This document shows, in pieces, positions 48,670 through 61,207 of a DNA stretch of 64,000 nt (position 1 is the stretch's first letter; the number at the start of each line of letters is the position of its first letter). Below the pieces are notes generated by a model. That model was not told where the DNA came from and ran no database searches. It saw nothing but the letters and a program-made list of their open reading frames with translations. The DNA is from Zerene cesonia (taxonomy: Eukaryota > Arthropoda > Insecta > Lepidoptera > Pieridae), in assembly GCF_012273895.1 (NCBI RefSeq), contig NC_052130.1, positions 434,001 through 498,000 on the forward strand, given 5' to 3'. A program made the position numbers and the translations under genes.

Positions 48670-48788
48670 ATATGGACTGTTGGGCGCTTCGGGCTGCGGT
48701 AAGACAACATTGCTCTCCTGTATCGTGGGGCGGCGGAAACTTAACAGCGGCGATATTTGGGTGCTGGGAGGCAAACCGGGTACAAAAG
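48670..48788 (+). CDS. ABC transporter exon 4 (Walker A)
   Basis: The acceptor tttatgcag ends at 48669; the donor AAAG|gttagt starts at 48789. The first base completes I92, then the exon reads YGLLGASGCGKTTLLSCIVG and RRKLNSGDIWVLGGKPGTK, leaving one base (phase 1). Walker A GASGCGKTT occupies residues 97-105, with the phosphate-binding lysine at 103. The spacing from A-loop to Walker A and the SGDIWVLGG strand are standard for ABC NBDs. The intron sequence immediately upstream is a SINE whose recognisable homology ends only 10 bp before the exon, so the branch point and pyrimidine tract are probably SINE-derived. Confidence 0.95.
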
Positions 48789-50566
48789 GTTAGTTTATTG
48801 TGTACATAGATTACTATTTAAGCCTATGCTAATTATTTTTTATTTTATTTATTGGGAAACCAACAGTAGATATACAGAACATTAACACGTAAACATTACG
48901 AAAACAGCTGGTCTGACACATGTACTAATTATAGGCGTCCACAAATTTCTTAATATACTTACCAGTTATACTCAAATCATATATATCAAAGTAACTTAAA
49001 ATTTAAAACTTCGTTTTTAAAGCATATTAATTTATCATTAAATATATCAATAGAACATGATTTAGCAAAACGATCGTAAGTTGAACATAAGCAAAATAAA
49101 ACATTTTAAATACGTATTATAATAAGTACTATGTAATAAAAATCTTTACCCCTGAATACGTGTCCTAATAATCCGTTATCCCGTAAGCCTTCAAAATGAA
49201 CGGATAATGTAAGTAAATAAAATAGTATGATTAATGCTTTGCACAGTCTGTTATTATTTAGGGCGTGTTAGTGTGAACCTACAGCTACAAACATAGCTGA
49301 TTTAATTACCATACGTAGAAGTAAACAGTTTATAACGACTAGCATTGAACTAGGAGCAACTCCGGAGAATAATTACCAATCCGCTTTTATTTATCCATAT
49401 TACACAATACTAAAAAAAATAATTGGCGCGAAACACATAATAACAGGTCATATTTCGCGCCAAATTTTGTGTCAAATCGTTATTTGAAATAGTTTCAATG
49501 GTTTAGCCGACGATCCCGAAAACGAAAGAGTTTTTAAAGTCGACTGTATTTTTTGTTAGATTGTGGTGATTATTTTTATGTTTGATAGAAATAGTCATCA
49601 TATAGTCCCATTTGAGAATTTTTAGTGGTACCTTTCCAGAGACGTCAGTCGAAGAAAAGAGTTATTTATCCATGAATATAATTCTATTCTGCAGTGGCAT
49701 GGTACAATTTAATATTTATAATTACCTGCGTTTTAATGTAAATATTATCATATTTTAGCGGTCAAGATAGCAAGTTATGAAGTAAAAAACGATTACGTAA
49801 ATACAGATTTAATCAAGTACATATACCTATATAGGTACCTCATATATACTAGCTGTTAACCGCAGCTTCACACCTTTGTACAACTACACATCTTTGGACG
49901 TGGATTAATTATCATAGTACAAACTTTCATCCCCTATTTTATCCCTTTGGGATATTATCAGAATCCTTTCTTAACGGATACCTTCGTCATATCTATCTGC
50001 ATGCCAAATTTCAGCCCGACCCGTCCAGTGGTTTGCGCTGTGCGTTGATAGATCACTATGTCAGTCAGTCACCTTTGAGCTATATATATTTAAATTGATA
50101 TATACGATATTTATATGATATGTGATCATTATTAATTAGTATATAATTTGAGTTACAACATCAAAATTATTTATAATATAAAATATATTTAGGTTATGTT
50201 TATCTGCGCAAATATTCTTGTAATTATACTATATAATTTTAAATTATAATCCTTGACATTGCAAGGTTTAAATTTTTACAGCATTACAAAATACCTACGT
50301 TATTTTATAAATATTCTCATCTGAAAAACTAAAGTTCTAGAATCGTCTAGACAGTTTAGATATTTTTCGATTATTAACATAATAATTGCTATTATATCGC
50401 CTTGTTAAAACATTTTATTTGTCTTATGAAACTAGTAAAAAGTGAAAAAAGAAAAGTGATAACACTCATTTTCTCTCCCTATAATTGAATCATGATATTT
50501 CATCTTCCTAAAGCACGTAGTAATGTATATATGACCAATCAAACTATAACAATCACATCGCAACAG
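48789..50566. other. intron 4
   Basis: AT-rich, with one Helitron-like element (49859-50091) and a partial AAAGTCGACTG-type repeat near 49530-49640. Nothing else is recognised. Confidence 0.65.
49859..50091 (-). mobile_element. Helitron-like element, divergent
   Basis: CTAGCTGTTAACCGCAGCTT start, TCATCCCCTATTTTATCCCT, ATGCCAAATTTCAGCCCGAC, CAGTCAGTCACCTTTGAGC. Confidence 0.6.
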
Positions 50567-50762
50567 GTTCAGGTGTTCCCGGCAAACGCGTGGGCTACAT
50601 GCCGCAAGAGATTGCTCTATACGGCGAGTTCACAATCAAGGAGACCATGATGTACTTCGGCTGGATCTTCGGCATGGAGACCAGGGAAATTGGGGAGAGG
50701 CTGCGGTTCCTCCTCGACTTCCTCGACTTGCCCAGTGAGAATCGTATGGTGAAGAATTTGAG
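50567..50762 (+). CDS. ABC transporter exon 5 (Q-loop and helical subdomain)
   Basis: The acceptor atcgcaacag ends at 50566; the donor TTGAG|gttagt starts at 50763. It enters in phase 1 and leaves in phase 2. It encodes SGVPGKRVGYMPQEIALYGE (residues 133-152), followed by the helical subdomain through MYFGWIFGMETREIG and DFLDLPSENRMVKNL (196). Q145 in YMPQE is the Q-loop glutamine that senses magnesium/ATP and contacts the transmembrane half. The trailing AG combines with T from the next exon to give S197, the serine of the LSGGQ signature, so the signature is split across a 9.1 kb intron. A retroposon copy starts about 54 bp after the donor. Confidence 0.95.
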
Positions 50763-50816
50763 GTTAGTTTTTGTATTTCTTACTCGTAATAGTCGTGAAC
50801 AAGATATGTAATTTTG

Positions 50817-51125
50817 TATGTGGGAATCGAGCACGCTTCGGCACGAATTGGGCGAGCTCGTACCGAAGTACCACACCCCCACAGAAGACCGACGTGAAAT
50901 AGTCGAAGGCCAATGTGTTTCGTGCGGTGAATGGGGGACACGGAGGCCCATATCCTTTTCCTTAACCATCCCAGTCCTTTCCTTTATACCTCTCGTCAAT
51001 CCTTTCTTAATCCCTTTCCAAGTATAGTCGGCAATCGATTTGTAGAGACGTAAGGGCTGCAATCGATCTTACGCCTCTCCTACCCACGACACACCAGCCC
51101 TTGCCGACGATGACAAAGCAAAATA
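50817..51125 (+). mobile_element. poly(A)-type retroposon next to exon 5
   Basis: ATGTGGGAATCGAGCACGC head, GTACCACACCCCCACAGAAG, CCCATATCCTTTTCCTTAAC, end GACGATGACAAAGCAAAAT. It begins about 54 bp after the exon 5 donor. The 69-codon (+) and 155-codon (-) frames over it are not genes; the latter also covers exon 5 in antisense. Confidence 0.78.
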
Positions 51126-51242
51126 GAAATAAACCTTCTGTATCTGTTAGAACATGTGTTATATAAAAGTTCGCTTTAACGAGTTTAGTTCATGCGTTTC
51201 GGAGGTATGCCGGGACATATTATTTACATGGATATTATTATA

Positions 51243-51395
51243 CTAGCGGTCCGATAGCCTAAAGCGTTTCTCAATAAATGGGCCATCTAAAATTGAAAGA
51301 ATTTTTCAAAACGGATCAGTAGTTCCTGAGTTTAGTGCGTTCAAACAAACAAAACAAACAAATAAACTCTTCAGCTTTATAATATCAGTATAGAT
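51243..51395 (-). mobile_element. Helitron-like element, family D
   Basis: CTAGCGGTCCGATAGCC start, AATAAATGGGCCATCTAAAA, GTTCCTGAGTTTAGTGCGTT, TTTATAATATCAGTATAGA. Confidence 0.68.
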
Positions 51396-53974
51396 GCGTT
51401 TTTACTTTTTCCTTTACATATTTAAAAATACTCGTACTCACACAAAAAATTAGTAAATATTAACAACAACAACAACAACAACAATTTTAATGACACTATA
51501 TGATTATACACATTTAACAAGGACAAAGTCGCGTGCGAAAGCTGTAAGAAATATGATTTATTCGTTTGCATCGTAAGCGTGTTGACGTTAAAATACGTTT
51601 AAAGTTATGTAATATTTACTTACTTATTGTATACTTATTAAGTTATAAATATGCATAGTGTACTGGCACTATTATCCTGTGCTTTTATGTTCACCTTGGA
51701 CCGTAAATGTCTTTGAAATGCTTCGGATAATTTGCCCATTAAAATAGTCATAATTAGAGGTACAATCATAGGACAATTTACAGAAATATGTAAAACATTT
51801 ATAATACGAACACTTATTTTTGAATAACTATAGTTATTTTAACTATATGATTCATATAATATGTATATAGTTTGTAAGAAAACAGTCTCTTTTGAAAATA
51901 TTAAGAAAAAATCTTTTAGAAACCTACGTACCTAAGAAGTGAGGTGAATCTCATTTCAATTGCATTTTTTAAATTTAAAATTACAGTCCAAGTAGCTGCA
52001 CGCCTCGGCTCCGCCCGGGGAATCATTCACCGTTATAGAAATAACAAAAACTCTCCTATTTTTAAGTTAGATCAAACTGCACTTGGTCTGCAAATTTGTT
52101 AAAATCGGTTGAGCGGTTTACGAGTCCATCGCAGACGAGTAATATATACATATATAAATTTATATTGAAAACCTTCAAAGTTATTCTAATATATTCCAAA
52201 CAGAGTACAGTAGAGTAATAAGAATTAACGAAAATGTTTATTTTATTCATTATTCCAAACAATTCATTGACCTTACACGAAACTTGGCAAAAAGTGAATT
52301 TATTACGATAATTGCAAACAATTTGTACCTTACTAGCTAATAAATAGTAACTTAGACCTTAATAAGAACTTAAAAGGAGACCGGATTGCGAAGATAATTC
52401 TTATATGTTGTTTATTCACATATTGATTGCTCTCTCAATAAAAATATCTTATGGTATCTTTTGAAATTTTTAAGAAATTAATCCAATCTAAATAGATTCA
52501 TTGCCTACGAAACCCTTGGCATGCATGTGTTTATGAAAATCGTTGAAGCCGTTTCTGGGATTAAAGATACATATCAATTGTACAGAATGTCTCAGTAATA
52601 ATTGTAACAAAACATCCTTCTTCTTATTTTCCTAATTTATTATAGTATTATGTTATCTGTGATTTATGGCTCCACCTAATAAATAATTTCAGTTTAAAGA
52701 GGAAATTTGCTCGAAAAAACATGATCAATAACATATATTGACAAGTACGTGACATTTGCTCGTTTGCCTGTACTTTCGCATACGTAAAAAAAATCAACGT
52801 TTACAGACTATGAAAATCATTTCCCGCCATTTTATCAGTCATGTTAAACAATTTGGAGCACTGGCAAATAGTTGAGTTTTGAAAAAAAATGAATTTAAAA
52901 AAAAACAATTTCAAGCTATGCAAGCAGACATTAGTAAATATTTCTTCGAGCATAAGTACCTTTGTATGAATCAGGAAGTTGGCATTGACATCACACGTAC
53001 CTAAGTCTTCAATAAAAACTACGATTTATATTATTTTTCCGCTTTGTGTTGGTCGTTTATATGTATATTTTATAATTCGTTTACGGAAAATTTTAATTTT
53101 TTTGTACCTGTTTTTATTTTTCTACCAAATTAAACATAGTACTTACAGTTCAGTCTTGGATTCTAGAAACTACGTGCAACTATAATGGGAAAGCGTTTAA
53201 AACAATTTAAATTAATTAAAAATTTACTTGGTTAAATATAAATGTGTATAAAAACAATTAGATACATTGAACATAAAAACAAAGTATTGTTTCTCTCACC
53301 TTTACACAACCTTTTAATATACTCTCTTCTGGCAAATTACATTGTTGTCTTGAGGCAAGAAAAATAAAACATTTTTTCACATTATCTCTACTAAAAATAG
53401 ACTCCAACATACGTTTATGTGGAAAGTGGGTTTCCTGAATTAAACAGAATTTTATTCCTATCTTATGTTTTATTTTTATTTTTTAAAGAAATTCACGAAG
53501 AAGCGAGGGAAGTGCATATTGGGCAAATAAAATTATGTTTTTATTTGAACCTAGCCCTCGAAATAAATTTGAAAAAAGAATAAGGATTTAAAAATTATAA
53601 ATGAAATTAAAAGTTTTAGGTCATATTAAAATATTTATGTATATAATACGCAAAGGAAATATATAATTTGCTCAATAAAAAGAATTGTTTAAGTTTAATT
53701 ACAATTATTTTGAATTATGTGTATTATAAATTGCGTTTTAAAGGTCGAATATTTCATGTCAGCTTTTTATTGGTACGGTATGAGGATTAACATATGAAGG
53801 ATAAAGATTAAAATATTTAATAATTAACAATTTTAAATGTATCCTTTAAGAATTATGCAATGCAGTGGATTATTAATTCATTTGAAAATTATCAGAAAAA
53901 CATAAAATAAACACGAATTCTAAAACGTATAGAAACATCACTCAAAAGGATTCGCTATATTGAATATATTTATA

Positions 53975-54172
53975 ATAGCTTTTCCCCGCGGCTTCGCACG
54001 CGTTTAATTCGAAGTAGTTTAATAGATGTAAATATAAATCTTGAATCAATTTATCTATTAAAAGAAAAACCATCAAAATCCTTTGTGTAGTTTTAAAGAT
54101 CGAACCATTTACATACATACGTACATAGAAACAGACGCGGGAAGTGACATTGCTTTATACTATGTAGTATGA
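53975..54172 (-). mobile_element. short non-autonomous Helitron, family C
   Basis: ATAGCTTTTCCCCGCGGCTT, CACGCGTTTAATTCGAAGTA, TACTATGTAGTATGA. Confidence 0.7.
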
Positions 54173-55404
54173 TGAATAAGTGACAGTGAAAAATTGTCTC
54201 GGTCTGGCAGGACACAGAAGGCTGACCTACTTGTCCATAAAGAAAATCGATCAGTGAAACAGATGTATATCATCTGCCCCATACCCCCGTAGGGGACACG
54301 GGACTTCACTTTATGATGAATAAGTACTTAATAAATTACAGATTTCCTGAAAATTTAAAGCCATATTACGTACTTACAAAATCTTATTAAATGGCGTCAC
54401 GGTTTTCTGCTATTCGGAAATTCTACATACAAACTTGTTAAATAATAAAATAATAAACAAGGAAGTAGGTTATGTTGGATTTACAAAATTAGTTTTTAAA
54501 CTTAAGTTAATAAGCTTTATCGTGTGGTATTTTTATAATTTTAAAACAATATGCTGTCAAAAGAATAAGACGTAATTATTATATTGCAATAAGTATATAC
54601 TGTGCATATTATATTATTAGATTTTGTGAAAATATGTTGTTGAGAATTAAAAGAAAAAAAATGTATGTAGACTCCATTTTATTATATATAAAATACTTTA
54701 AATGAATTTATTTATTAATACGCATATAAATATCAAAACACTTTTGACAAAATATTAAACTGAAATCACCCCTTTTTCCCATCTTTAGGGTAGATATTTC
54801 CACAAATCTACTTGGGTCCAATTTCGAGAAACCCTATCCAGTAAAAAAATATTAAAATCAGGCTACCCTGTAAAAAGTAACGCGTAGTTGTAAAAAATCA
54901 CTAGACTTAGAATTTCATCCGTTTATTATGATAGAAAATAGTTTTCTCGATACAATACCAACATAGGTTTGGAGTAAGCTTTCGAAATAATATTAGTAGT
55001 ATAGTTTTTAGTTATCTGTGGTTTAGTGTTGGTCCCACTATGTTAATTATTCTCATATATTTACGTTTAACCTTTATTACATCTAAATAACAACCAGATT
55101 TCATATATGGAGTATTAATTCTCGTCCTACATATCATTCACATCCGTTAACCTCAGTGAATGTAAGATTTCTTATGTAATCTTATTACGAACATTTAAAT
55201 TGCTTGTTTCACTCCGCTGTGATACATAACATTGGCCCAATAGTGGCCAGTGTGGGCAAATATATGATAACTTGATACTAGAATACGGCAAGTCGACTTT
55301 CCTTTGTGTTTAATATCTGTAATAGCACAGATTATATACAGTAATTATATTAGTGTTACGTATGTAGTGTTCAAATTGATTGAGAGTTATGTCTTATCTT
55401 AGAA

Positions 55405-55595
55405 CTAGCTTTTGCCCGCGGCTTCGCACACGTTAATACGGTGTAATTGAATAGATGTTATTATACATATAAACCTCTTGAATCACTCTATCTATTAAAA
55501 AAAACCATCAAAATCCGTTGCGTAGTTTTAAAGATGTAAGCATACAAAGGGACATAGGGACAGAGAAAGCGATTTTGTTTTATACTATGTAGTGA
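55405..55595 (-). mobile_element. short non-autonomous Helitron, family C
   Basis: CTAGCTTTTGCCCGCGGCTT start, AATCCGTTGCGTAGTTTTAA, ACTATGTAGTGA end. Confidence 0.8.
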
Positions 55596-55856
55596 TATGA
55601 ACTTCTATGGAAAACAATGCGTTTGTCTTTTGTTGTCTTTTATGTAAAGTGTACTGAATTAATATACAGTGTAAATATGGGTATAGATAGATTTATCACT
55701 CAAATTCCACGTCACATAGCGCTCTATAAATAACTGGGCTATGATTTATTTTCAGGCCTATCTGTTGAATAGAAGTACAGTTAGAACAGTTCCTTACTAG
55801 CTATATTACGAAATTGTATTTGTTTGACGATGCAACGGTGCGATTTTATGGAGTGA

Positions 55857-56058
55857 CTAGCTGCGCCCCGCGGTTTCACCCGCGTAAGTCCGTATCCCGT
55901 AGGAATATCGGGACAAAAACTTGCCTATATGTTATTCCAGTTGTCCAGATGTCTACGTACCAAGTTTCATTGCAATCGGTTCAGTAGTTTTTGCGTGAAA
56001 GAGCAACAAACACACACACATATTCTTACAAACTTTCGCATTTATAATATTAGTAGGA
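55857..56058 (-). mobile_element. short non-autonomous Helitron, family A
   Basis: CTAGCTGCGCCCCGCGG to ATATTAGTAGGA, full length and close to the family consensus. Confidence 0.88.
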
Positions 56059-56787
56059 TATAAGTAGGATATTTGGAAATTTGTATATGGAGATAGGTAG
56101 AAGACTAATGAGATAGGCTACTTTTTCCCGTGGTAAAATATCTAATTTCACGAGAATTACGTGAGAATCACGGGCGAAGCCGCGTGTGGAGTTGGTACTT
56201 AATATTTTTCATTATTTCAAGCAGATTTACTTAATTACCATTGGGCATTTAGTTTTCTCTCAAAAACAAGCGAGCGTAAACCGAGTAATTGAATAGAAAC
56301 AATCATAATTACCGAACATTAATGTTAAGCGCCATCTTATTTCTTACAAAGCGACTCCGTCACACATTACCAAACGTCACGCCTGTCACCGATGCGTCAC
56401 GTCATACAGAGTGACAATTGTCACTCGGTTCACGAACAATGAGTGATTATTGTTTGCTTACCTACTGTTTCTAAATGTGCTTGCTAGCACGTAACGAAGC
56501 GTTTAGTTATGCTATTATATGGTTATTTGCCTAATTGTTAATTGATTTAGTTCAATTGTGTCGTTTCTTTTGATGTTAACTATTTCATTGTGTATTTTAG
56601 TTCAATGGTAATTGTTTAATAGATTTTATTAAACTTAATAAATTATGTTATTTAAAAGAACTTTAATCGTTTGAATATACTTCTGATGGTTATATGGTAC
56701 ATACAATCTTAACATATATACTTAGTCTGGCCATAAATACTGTTACACTTAATTATAAAAAAATATTACATTTGAATTTCGAATCTG

Positions 56788-57787
56788 NNNNNNNNNNNNN
56801 NNNNNNNNNNNNNNNNNNNNNNNNNNNNNNNNNNNNNNNNNNNNNNNNNNNNNNNNNNNNNNNNNNNNNNNNNNNNNNNNNNNNNNNNNNNNNNNNNNNN
56901 NNNNNNNNNNNNNNNNNNNNNNNNNNNNNNNNNNNNNNNNNNNNNNNNNNNNNNNNNNNNNNNNNNNNNNNNNNNNNNNNNNNNNNNNNNNNNNNNNNNN
57001 NNNNNNNNNNNNNNNNNNNNNNNNNNNNNNNNNNNNNNNNNNNNNNNNNNNNNNNNNNNNNNNNNNNNNNNNNNNNNNNNNNNNNNNNNNNNNNNNNNNN
57101 NNNNNNNNNNNNNNNNNNNNNNNNNNNNNNNNNNNNNNNNNNNNNNNNNNNNNNNNNNNNNNNNNNNNNNNNNNNNNNNNNNNNNNNNNNNNNNNNNNNN
57201 NNNNNNNNNNNNNNNNNNNNNNNNNNNNNNNNNNNNNNNNNNNNNNNNNNNNNNNNNNNNNNNNNNNNNNNNNNNNNNNNNNNNNNNNNNNNNNNNNNNN
57301 NNNNNNNNNNNNNNNNNNNNNNNNNNNNNNNNNNNNNNNNNNNNNNNNNNNNNNNNNNNNNNNNNNNNNNNNNNNNNNNNNNNNNNNNNNNNNNNNNNNN
57401 NNNNNNNNNNNNNNNNNNNNNNNNNNNNNNNNNNNNNNNNNNNNNNNNNNNNNNNNNNNNNNNNNNNNNNNNNNNNNNNNNNNNNNNNNNNNNNNNNNNN
57501 NNNNNNNNNNNNNNNNNNNNNNNNNNNNNNNNNNNNNNNNNNNNNNNNNNNNNNNNNNNNNNNNNNNNNNNNNNNNNNNNNNNNNNNNNNNNNNNNNNNN
57601 NNNNNNNNNNNNNNNNNNNNNNNNNNNNNNNNNNNNNNNNNNNNNNNNNNNNNNNNNNNNNNNNNNNNNNNNNNNNNNNNNNNNNNNNNNNNNNNNNNNN
57701 NNNNNNNNNNNNNNNNNNNNNNNNNNNNNNNNNNNNNNNNNNNNNNNNNNNNNNNNNNNNNNNNNNNNNNNNNNNNNNNNNNNNNNN
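56788..57787. other. scaffold gap, exactly 1000 N (intron 5)
   Basis: Placeholder gap inside the 9.1 kb intron between exons 5 and 6. The flanks share no overlap that I can see. The coding frame is continuous across this intron without needing a further exon. Confidence 0.95.
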
Positions 57788-57874
57788 AAAGTAATAAATG
57801 TTATTTGCAGTTAACAATTTTCTTTTTTCTTTATTACAATATTTATGGCAAGACTAGGTAAATTATTTGTTTAG

Positions 57875-58261
57875 TTTGTCCGCGATGGACTTAACTGCTC
57901 AACCGATGTAATCAAATATGCACACTATCTGCAGTTTGATCCAACTTAAAAGATAGGATAGTTTATCTTATATCTTTAAACGACCAATTCTTGTATATAT
58001 ATATATGATTTTCATGAAATTTAGTATACAGGGGGTTTCGGGAATCGATCTAGCTAGGAATCTTTTTTAGAAAATGTTATATTCGTGTTTTATCGACTTA
58101 AACTTTTTTAACAAATAGGAGGCGTTTGAGTAGTCCCAATTTATTATGACTCTTCCTGACATCTATTGGCGAATAATAATACTTAAATATAATTTCCAAA
58201 AAAACACAACGATACGTGACGATAAATGACTAACCGGGCGAACCCAGAGCGTGCAAATAGT
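57875..58261. mobile_element. CCGCGATGGACT-family repeat containing a nested element
   Basis: The left part (57875-57965, CCGCGATGGACTTAACTGC, GTTTGATCCAAC) and right part (about 58210-58261, ACCGGGCGAACCCAGAGCGT) together resemble the uninterrupted copy at 32720-32869. The middle is family B sequence. Confidence 0.6.
57966..58210 (+). mobile_element. Helitron-like element, family B, nested
   Basis: TCTTATATCTTTAAACGACC start, TTCTTGTATATATATATAT, ATCGATCTAGCTAGGAATC, GAATAATAATACTTAAATAT; matches 30958-31141. Confidence 0.62.
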
Positions 58262-58817
58262 AACATTAAATCTTATAATCTTTTTTGTTATATATAGAAG
58301 TCAAGCGAAGAATTACATTTAAACAACTCTGTTTTATAAATATCAACTATACTTTATATTCGTTTCACTTAATTTCATGCTTATACTTCTAAAGTGTTCT
58401 ATTGTGTTTTAGTATTATTTATAATGTTTCAACATTAAAACACAATATTATATATTACGTAAAATAATGAAATATGTCAAATGGAAGCAGTGAATAGGCA
58501 GCTTTATTAGATGTAATTAGTCAGTACACAGATTATTATTAACTTTCGATAAAAAGTGCGAGGATGTGAGTGGTTATGTAATAATTAGATAACTCACTTT
58601 CGCGTATAAAGTGGAACAGCCCGAGATACGAATATATCTTTGAATAAGTAATTGGTATACATTACATGCATTTGAGCCTCGTATTCAACATTTGTTGAGC
58701 AACAGTTGATCAATGTCGCTGGAAATTTTGGTTTGGGACAAACCTCGAGCGAGCAACGTGTTGGGAACTCATTGACTTGTGGATTCTACACGAGATCTCT
58801 TTATTCATCTATACTAT

Positions 58818-58968
58818 CCATGCTAATATTATAAAGATAAAGAGTTTGTTTGTTTGAACGCACTAATCTCAGGAACTACTGGTCCGTTTTGAAAAATTCT
58901 TTCAGTGTTATATAGCCCCTTTGTAGAGGAAGGCTATAGGCTATATATGTACCACGGGCGAAACCGTA
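58818..58968 (+). mobile_element. Helitron-like element, family D
   Basis: CCATGCTAATATTATAAAG, GGAACTACTGGTCCGTTTTG, GGCTATAGGCTATATATGTA, CCACGGGCGAAACCG; the final CTAG is lost. Confidence 0.68.
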
Positions 58969-59617
58969 ACGTAAGGTAACAGAACTGTATACGTTTTACA
59001 TGATCGCTTTCATATACACTTTATTTTTTGCAATTGAATTCCATTTTTAAAAATCATCACAGAGAAACAATATTTTCTAATTGCGACTATTCAATAGATA
59101 ATATTTTCCATTGTAACTTCCTCAAAAATAACAAAAGACTAGAAAGGAATCACAAAAACACAAATCATGATTAGTGTATTTGAAAATCATTCATACAATA
59201 AGAATATTGGAAAGTTAAATGATTGTATAGAATTAAACGATGCCAGTCTTTGAACTATCTTGTATACGTACGTATAAAAATTAAAGTATACATATGTATG
59301 TTACAACTACGCCATTTTATTTCTTTGAAAATATTTGATTGTAACAAATCAATCATTTAAATTAATATAGTAAAATAATTTATAATACATTATTATATTT
59401 AAACTCATTCATACAAAATCCTTACCGTTTCTTAAAGACTCAACAAAACTACTTCTAAGTAACTTTCAAGATACACTTAAACTTCAAAACCATATAAAAA
59501 AACTGTTAAAGTCCCGTCGAATTCTACCCAGCACAAACCAACAAACAACTCATTATTTATAATTATAGTAACATCGAAAAACACCATTCGTAGTCGACAT
59601 ATATAATAAAACAGCGA

Positions 59618-59775
59618 ACAGCTATCGCCCCGGTTTCGCCCGTGGTACATATATAGCGTATGTCACTCAGTGTAATTGTAGCTTTCTAATGGTGAAAGAA
59701 TGTTTCAAATCGGTCCAGCCGTTCTCGCGTGATGGCGTGACCAAGGGAAATAGGGATTTTATATATATGTAGATA
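59618..59775 (-). mobile_element. Helitron-like element, family D type
   Basis: ACAGCTATCGCCCCGG, TTTCGCCCGTGGTACATATA, GGTGAAAGAATGTTTCAAAT. It ends about 123 bp before exon 6. Confidence 0.62.
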
Positions 59776-59898
59776 GATATCGAAAATAACTAAATATTAT
59801 CTTTGTCACAGAATATAATTCTTTATTAGTATTTGCATATATTTTCTTCGTATCTTATCTGATCTCATATATATTTGATTTATAATTTATTCCAACAG

Positions 59899-60100
59899 TG
59901 GCGGTCAGCAGCGCCGTGTATCATTCGCTGTGGCCCTGATGCATGACCCCGAGCTGCTTATCCTGGACGAACCAACCGTTGGCGTGGACCCTCTCCTCCG
60001 GCAGTCCATCTGGACCCACCTGGTGCGGATCACCAGCTCGGGCGATAAGACTGTCATCATCACCACACATTACATTGAAGAGGCGAGGCAGGCTCATTGC
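59899..60100 (+). CDS. ABC transporter exon 6 (signature, Walker B, D-loop, H-loop)
   Basis: The acceptor ttattccaacag ends at 59898; the donor CATTGC|gtaagt starts at 60101. It enters in phase 2 and leaves in phase 0. It encodes the rest of the signature (S)GGQQRRVSFA, then Walker B LLILDE (216-221) with catalytic E221, EPTVGVDP with D-loop D227, and VIITTHYIEEARQAHC with switch histidine H254. Every catalytic residue expected of an active ATPase is present. The segment is GC-richer than its surroundings, as expected for conserved coding sequence in an AT-rich genome. The GVDP D-loop in place of SALD is typical of the ABCA/ABCH type rather than of classic ABCG proteins. Confidence 0.96.
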
Positions 60101-61207
60101 GTAAGTTACTTATCATAGTATATATTAATAATTCGTTTTTCTTTCCAAACTTGGATATATACTGATTATAAACATAATAACAGAAGGTCTACACAAGGAG
60201 CAGTAAATTGTCGATAATATATTTAAAATCAAAAAGCGTAAAGATACGAAATAAAACAACATACAAACAGAAAACGCCTCACCTACGTAACAAGCGAAAA
60301 CTGCCAAAAAACATAAACCAGTTATAATATTTTTTCAAAGATCTCTATAGATTATAAATTATAATTAACAAAAGATTAGGCCGCGAGGAATGCGGTTCTA
60401 CCAACGTGACGATCGTCGTTTATCTGCTCTTTTGACGGCACGTTTTCGCTCAGAACACGTCTGTCATATTATCAATATTATAATGCATATTTATGTTAAA
60501 TCGATTGCCGTTTAGACTTCCTAGTTTTTTCTAATAGTAGAAAATAACTGGATTATATTTTTTCAAAGTTAAGTCTACCTAACTAAACGAAATTGTGTTT
60601 TAATCTTATGTCTAATAAACGAATAAAATAATTTGTATATATTGTTTTATTCGTTTATTTACGATCTTTATTAATTTAAAAGTATTTCGTAATTACAGTA
60701 ATTAAATGTAGCTACAGAGTACCTGAAGCAATGTCAATTAGGAGGAAAGAATATTGTTAAAGTTAGAGGTCGTACCCTACATATATTATACATATTTATG
60801 GGTAATTAAGGCACTGTACGTCTATTATGAAGGTATAGGCAATTATAGGTGATATATATTTATAATTTATGATCAATATTTTTTTTATACAACACAAATT
60901 CAATCAAGACTTAACATTAACATAAAACCATTTTAATATTAATTTGAACCTATAAAAAAAGGTTTAATAAGGCACCTTGTTATTATAATTAGGTAGTTTT
61001 TATCTTGAACTCCATCGTCAACTTGTATTAAGTTAGTAATTAAATAAGCTACAAAACAAATAATTAAAAACTGGAATAACTTGTTCAGTTCATAAATAAT
61101 ATTATTTTTTTATACTTTAATAAGGAGGCCGGAACCTTTTTATTTAAATATCATTTGATCAATGAAAAAAAAAACATGGAATGTTTTACACGTTATAGCA
61201 ACATACC

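Larger units (their letters stand above)
50763..59898. other. intron 5
   Basis: 9.1 kb including a 1000-N gap. It holds a retroposon (50817-51125), Helitron-type copies (51243, about 51995-52145, 53975, 55405, 55857, 58818, 59618), a nested pair at 57875-58261, and an (AAC)n run at about 51463-51483. A 54190-54310 block (CTGGCAGGACACAGAAGGCT, CCCCGTAGGGGACACGGG) looks like a further SINE fragment. 52150-53950 and 56200-56780 show no feature. No extra exon is needed: LS|GGQ is contiguous across it. Confidence 0.65.

Noticed and set aside
274..56058. Repeated ~200-bp units considered as a CRISPR or satellite array
   Set aside because: Copies are dispersed over tens of kb in both orientations with Helitron-type ends, not in regular tandem with spacers, and the genome is eukaryotic.
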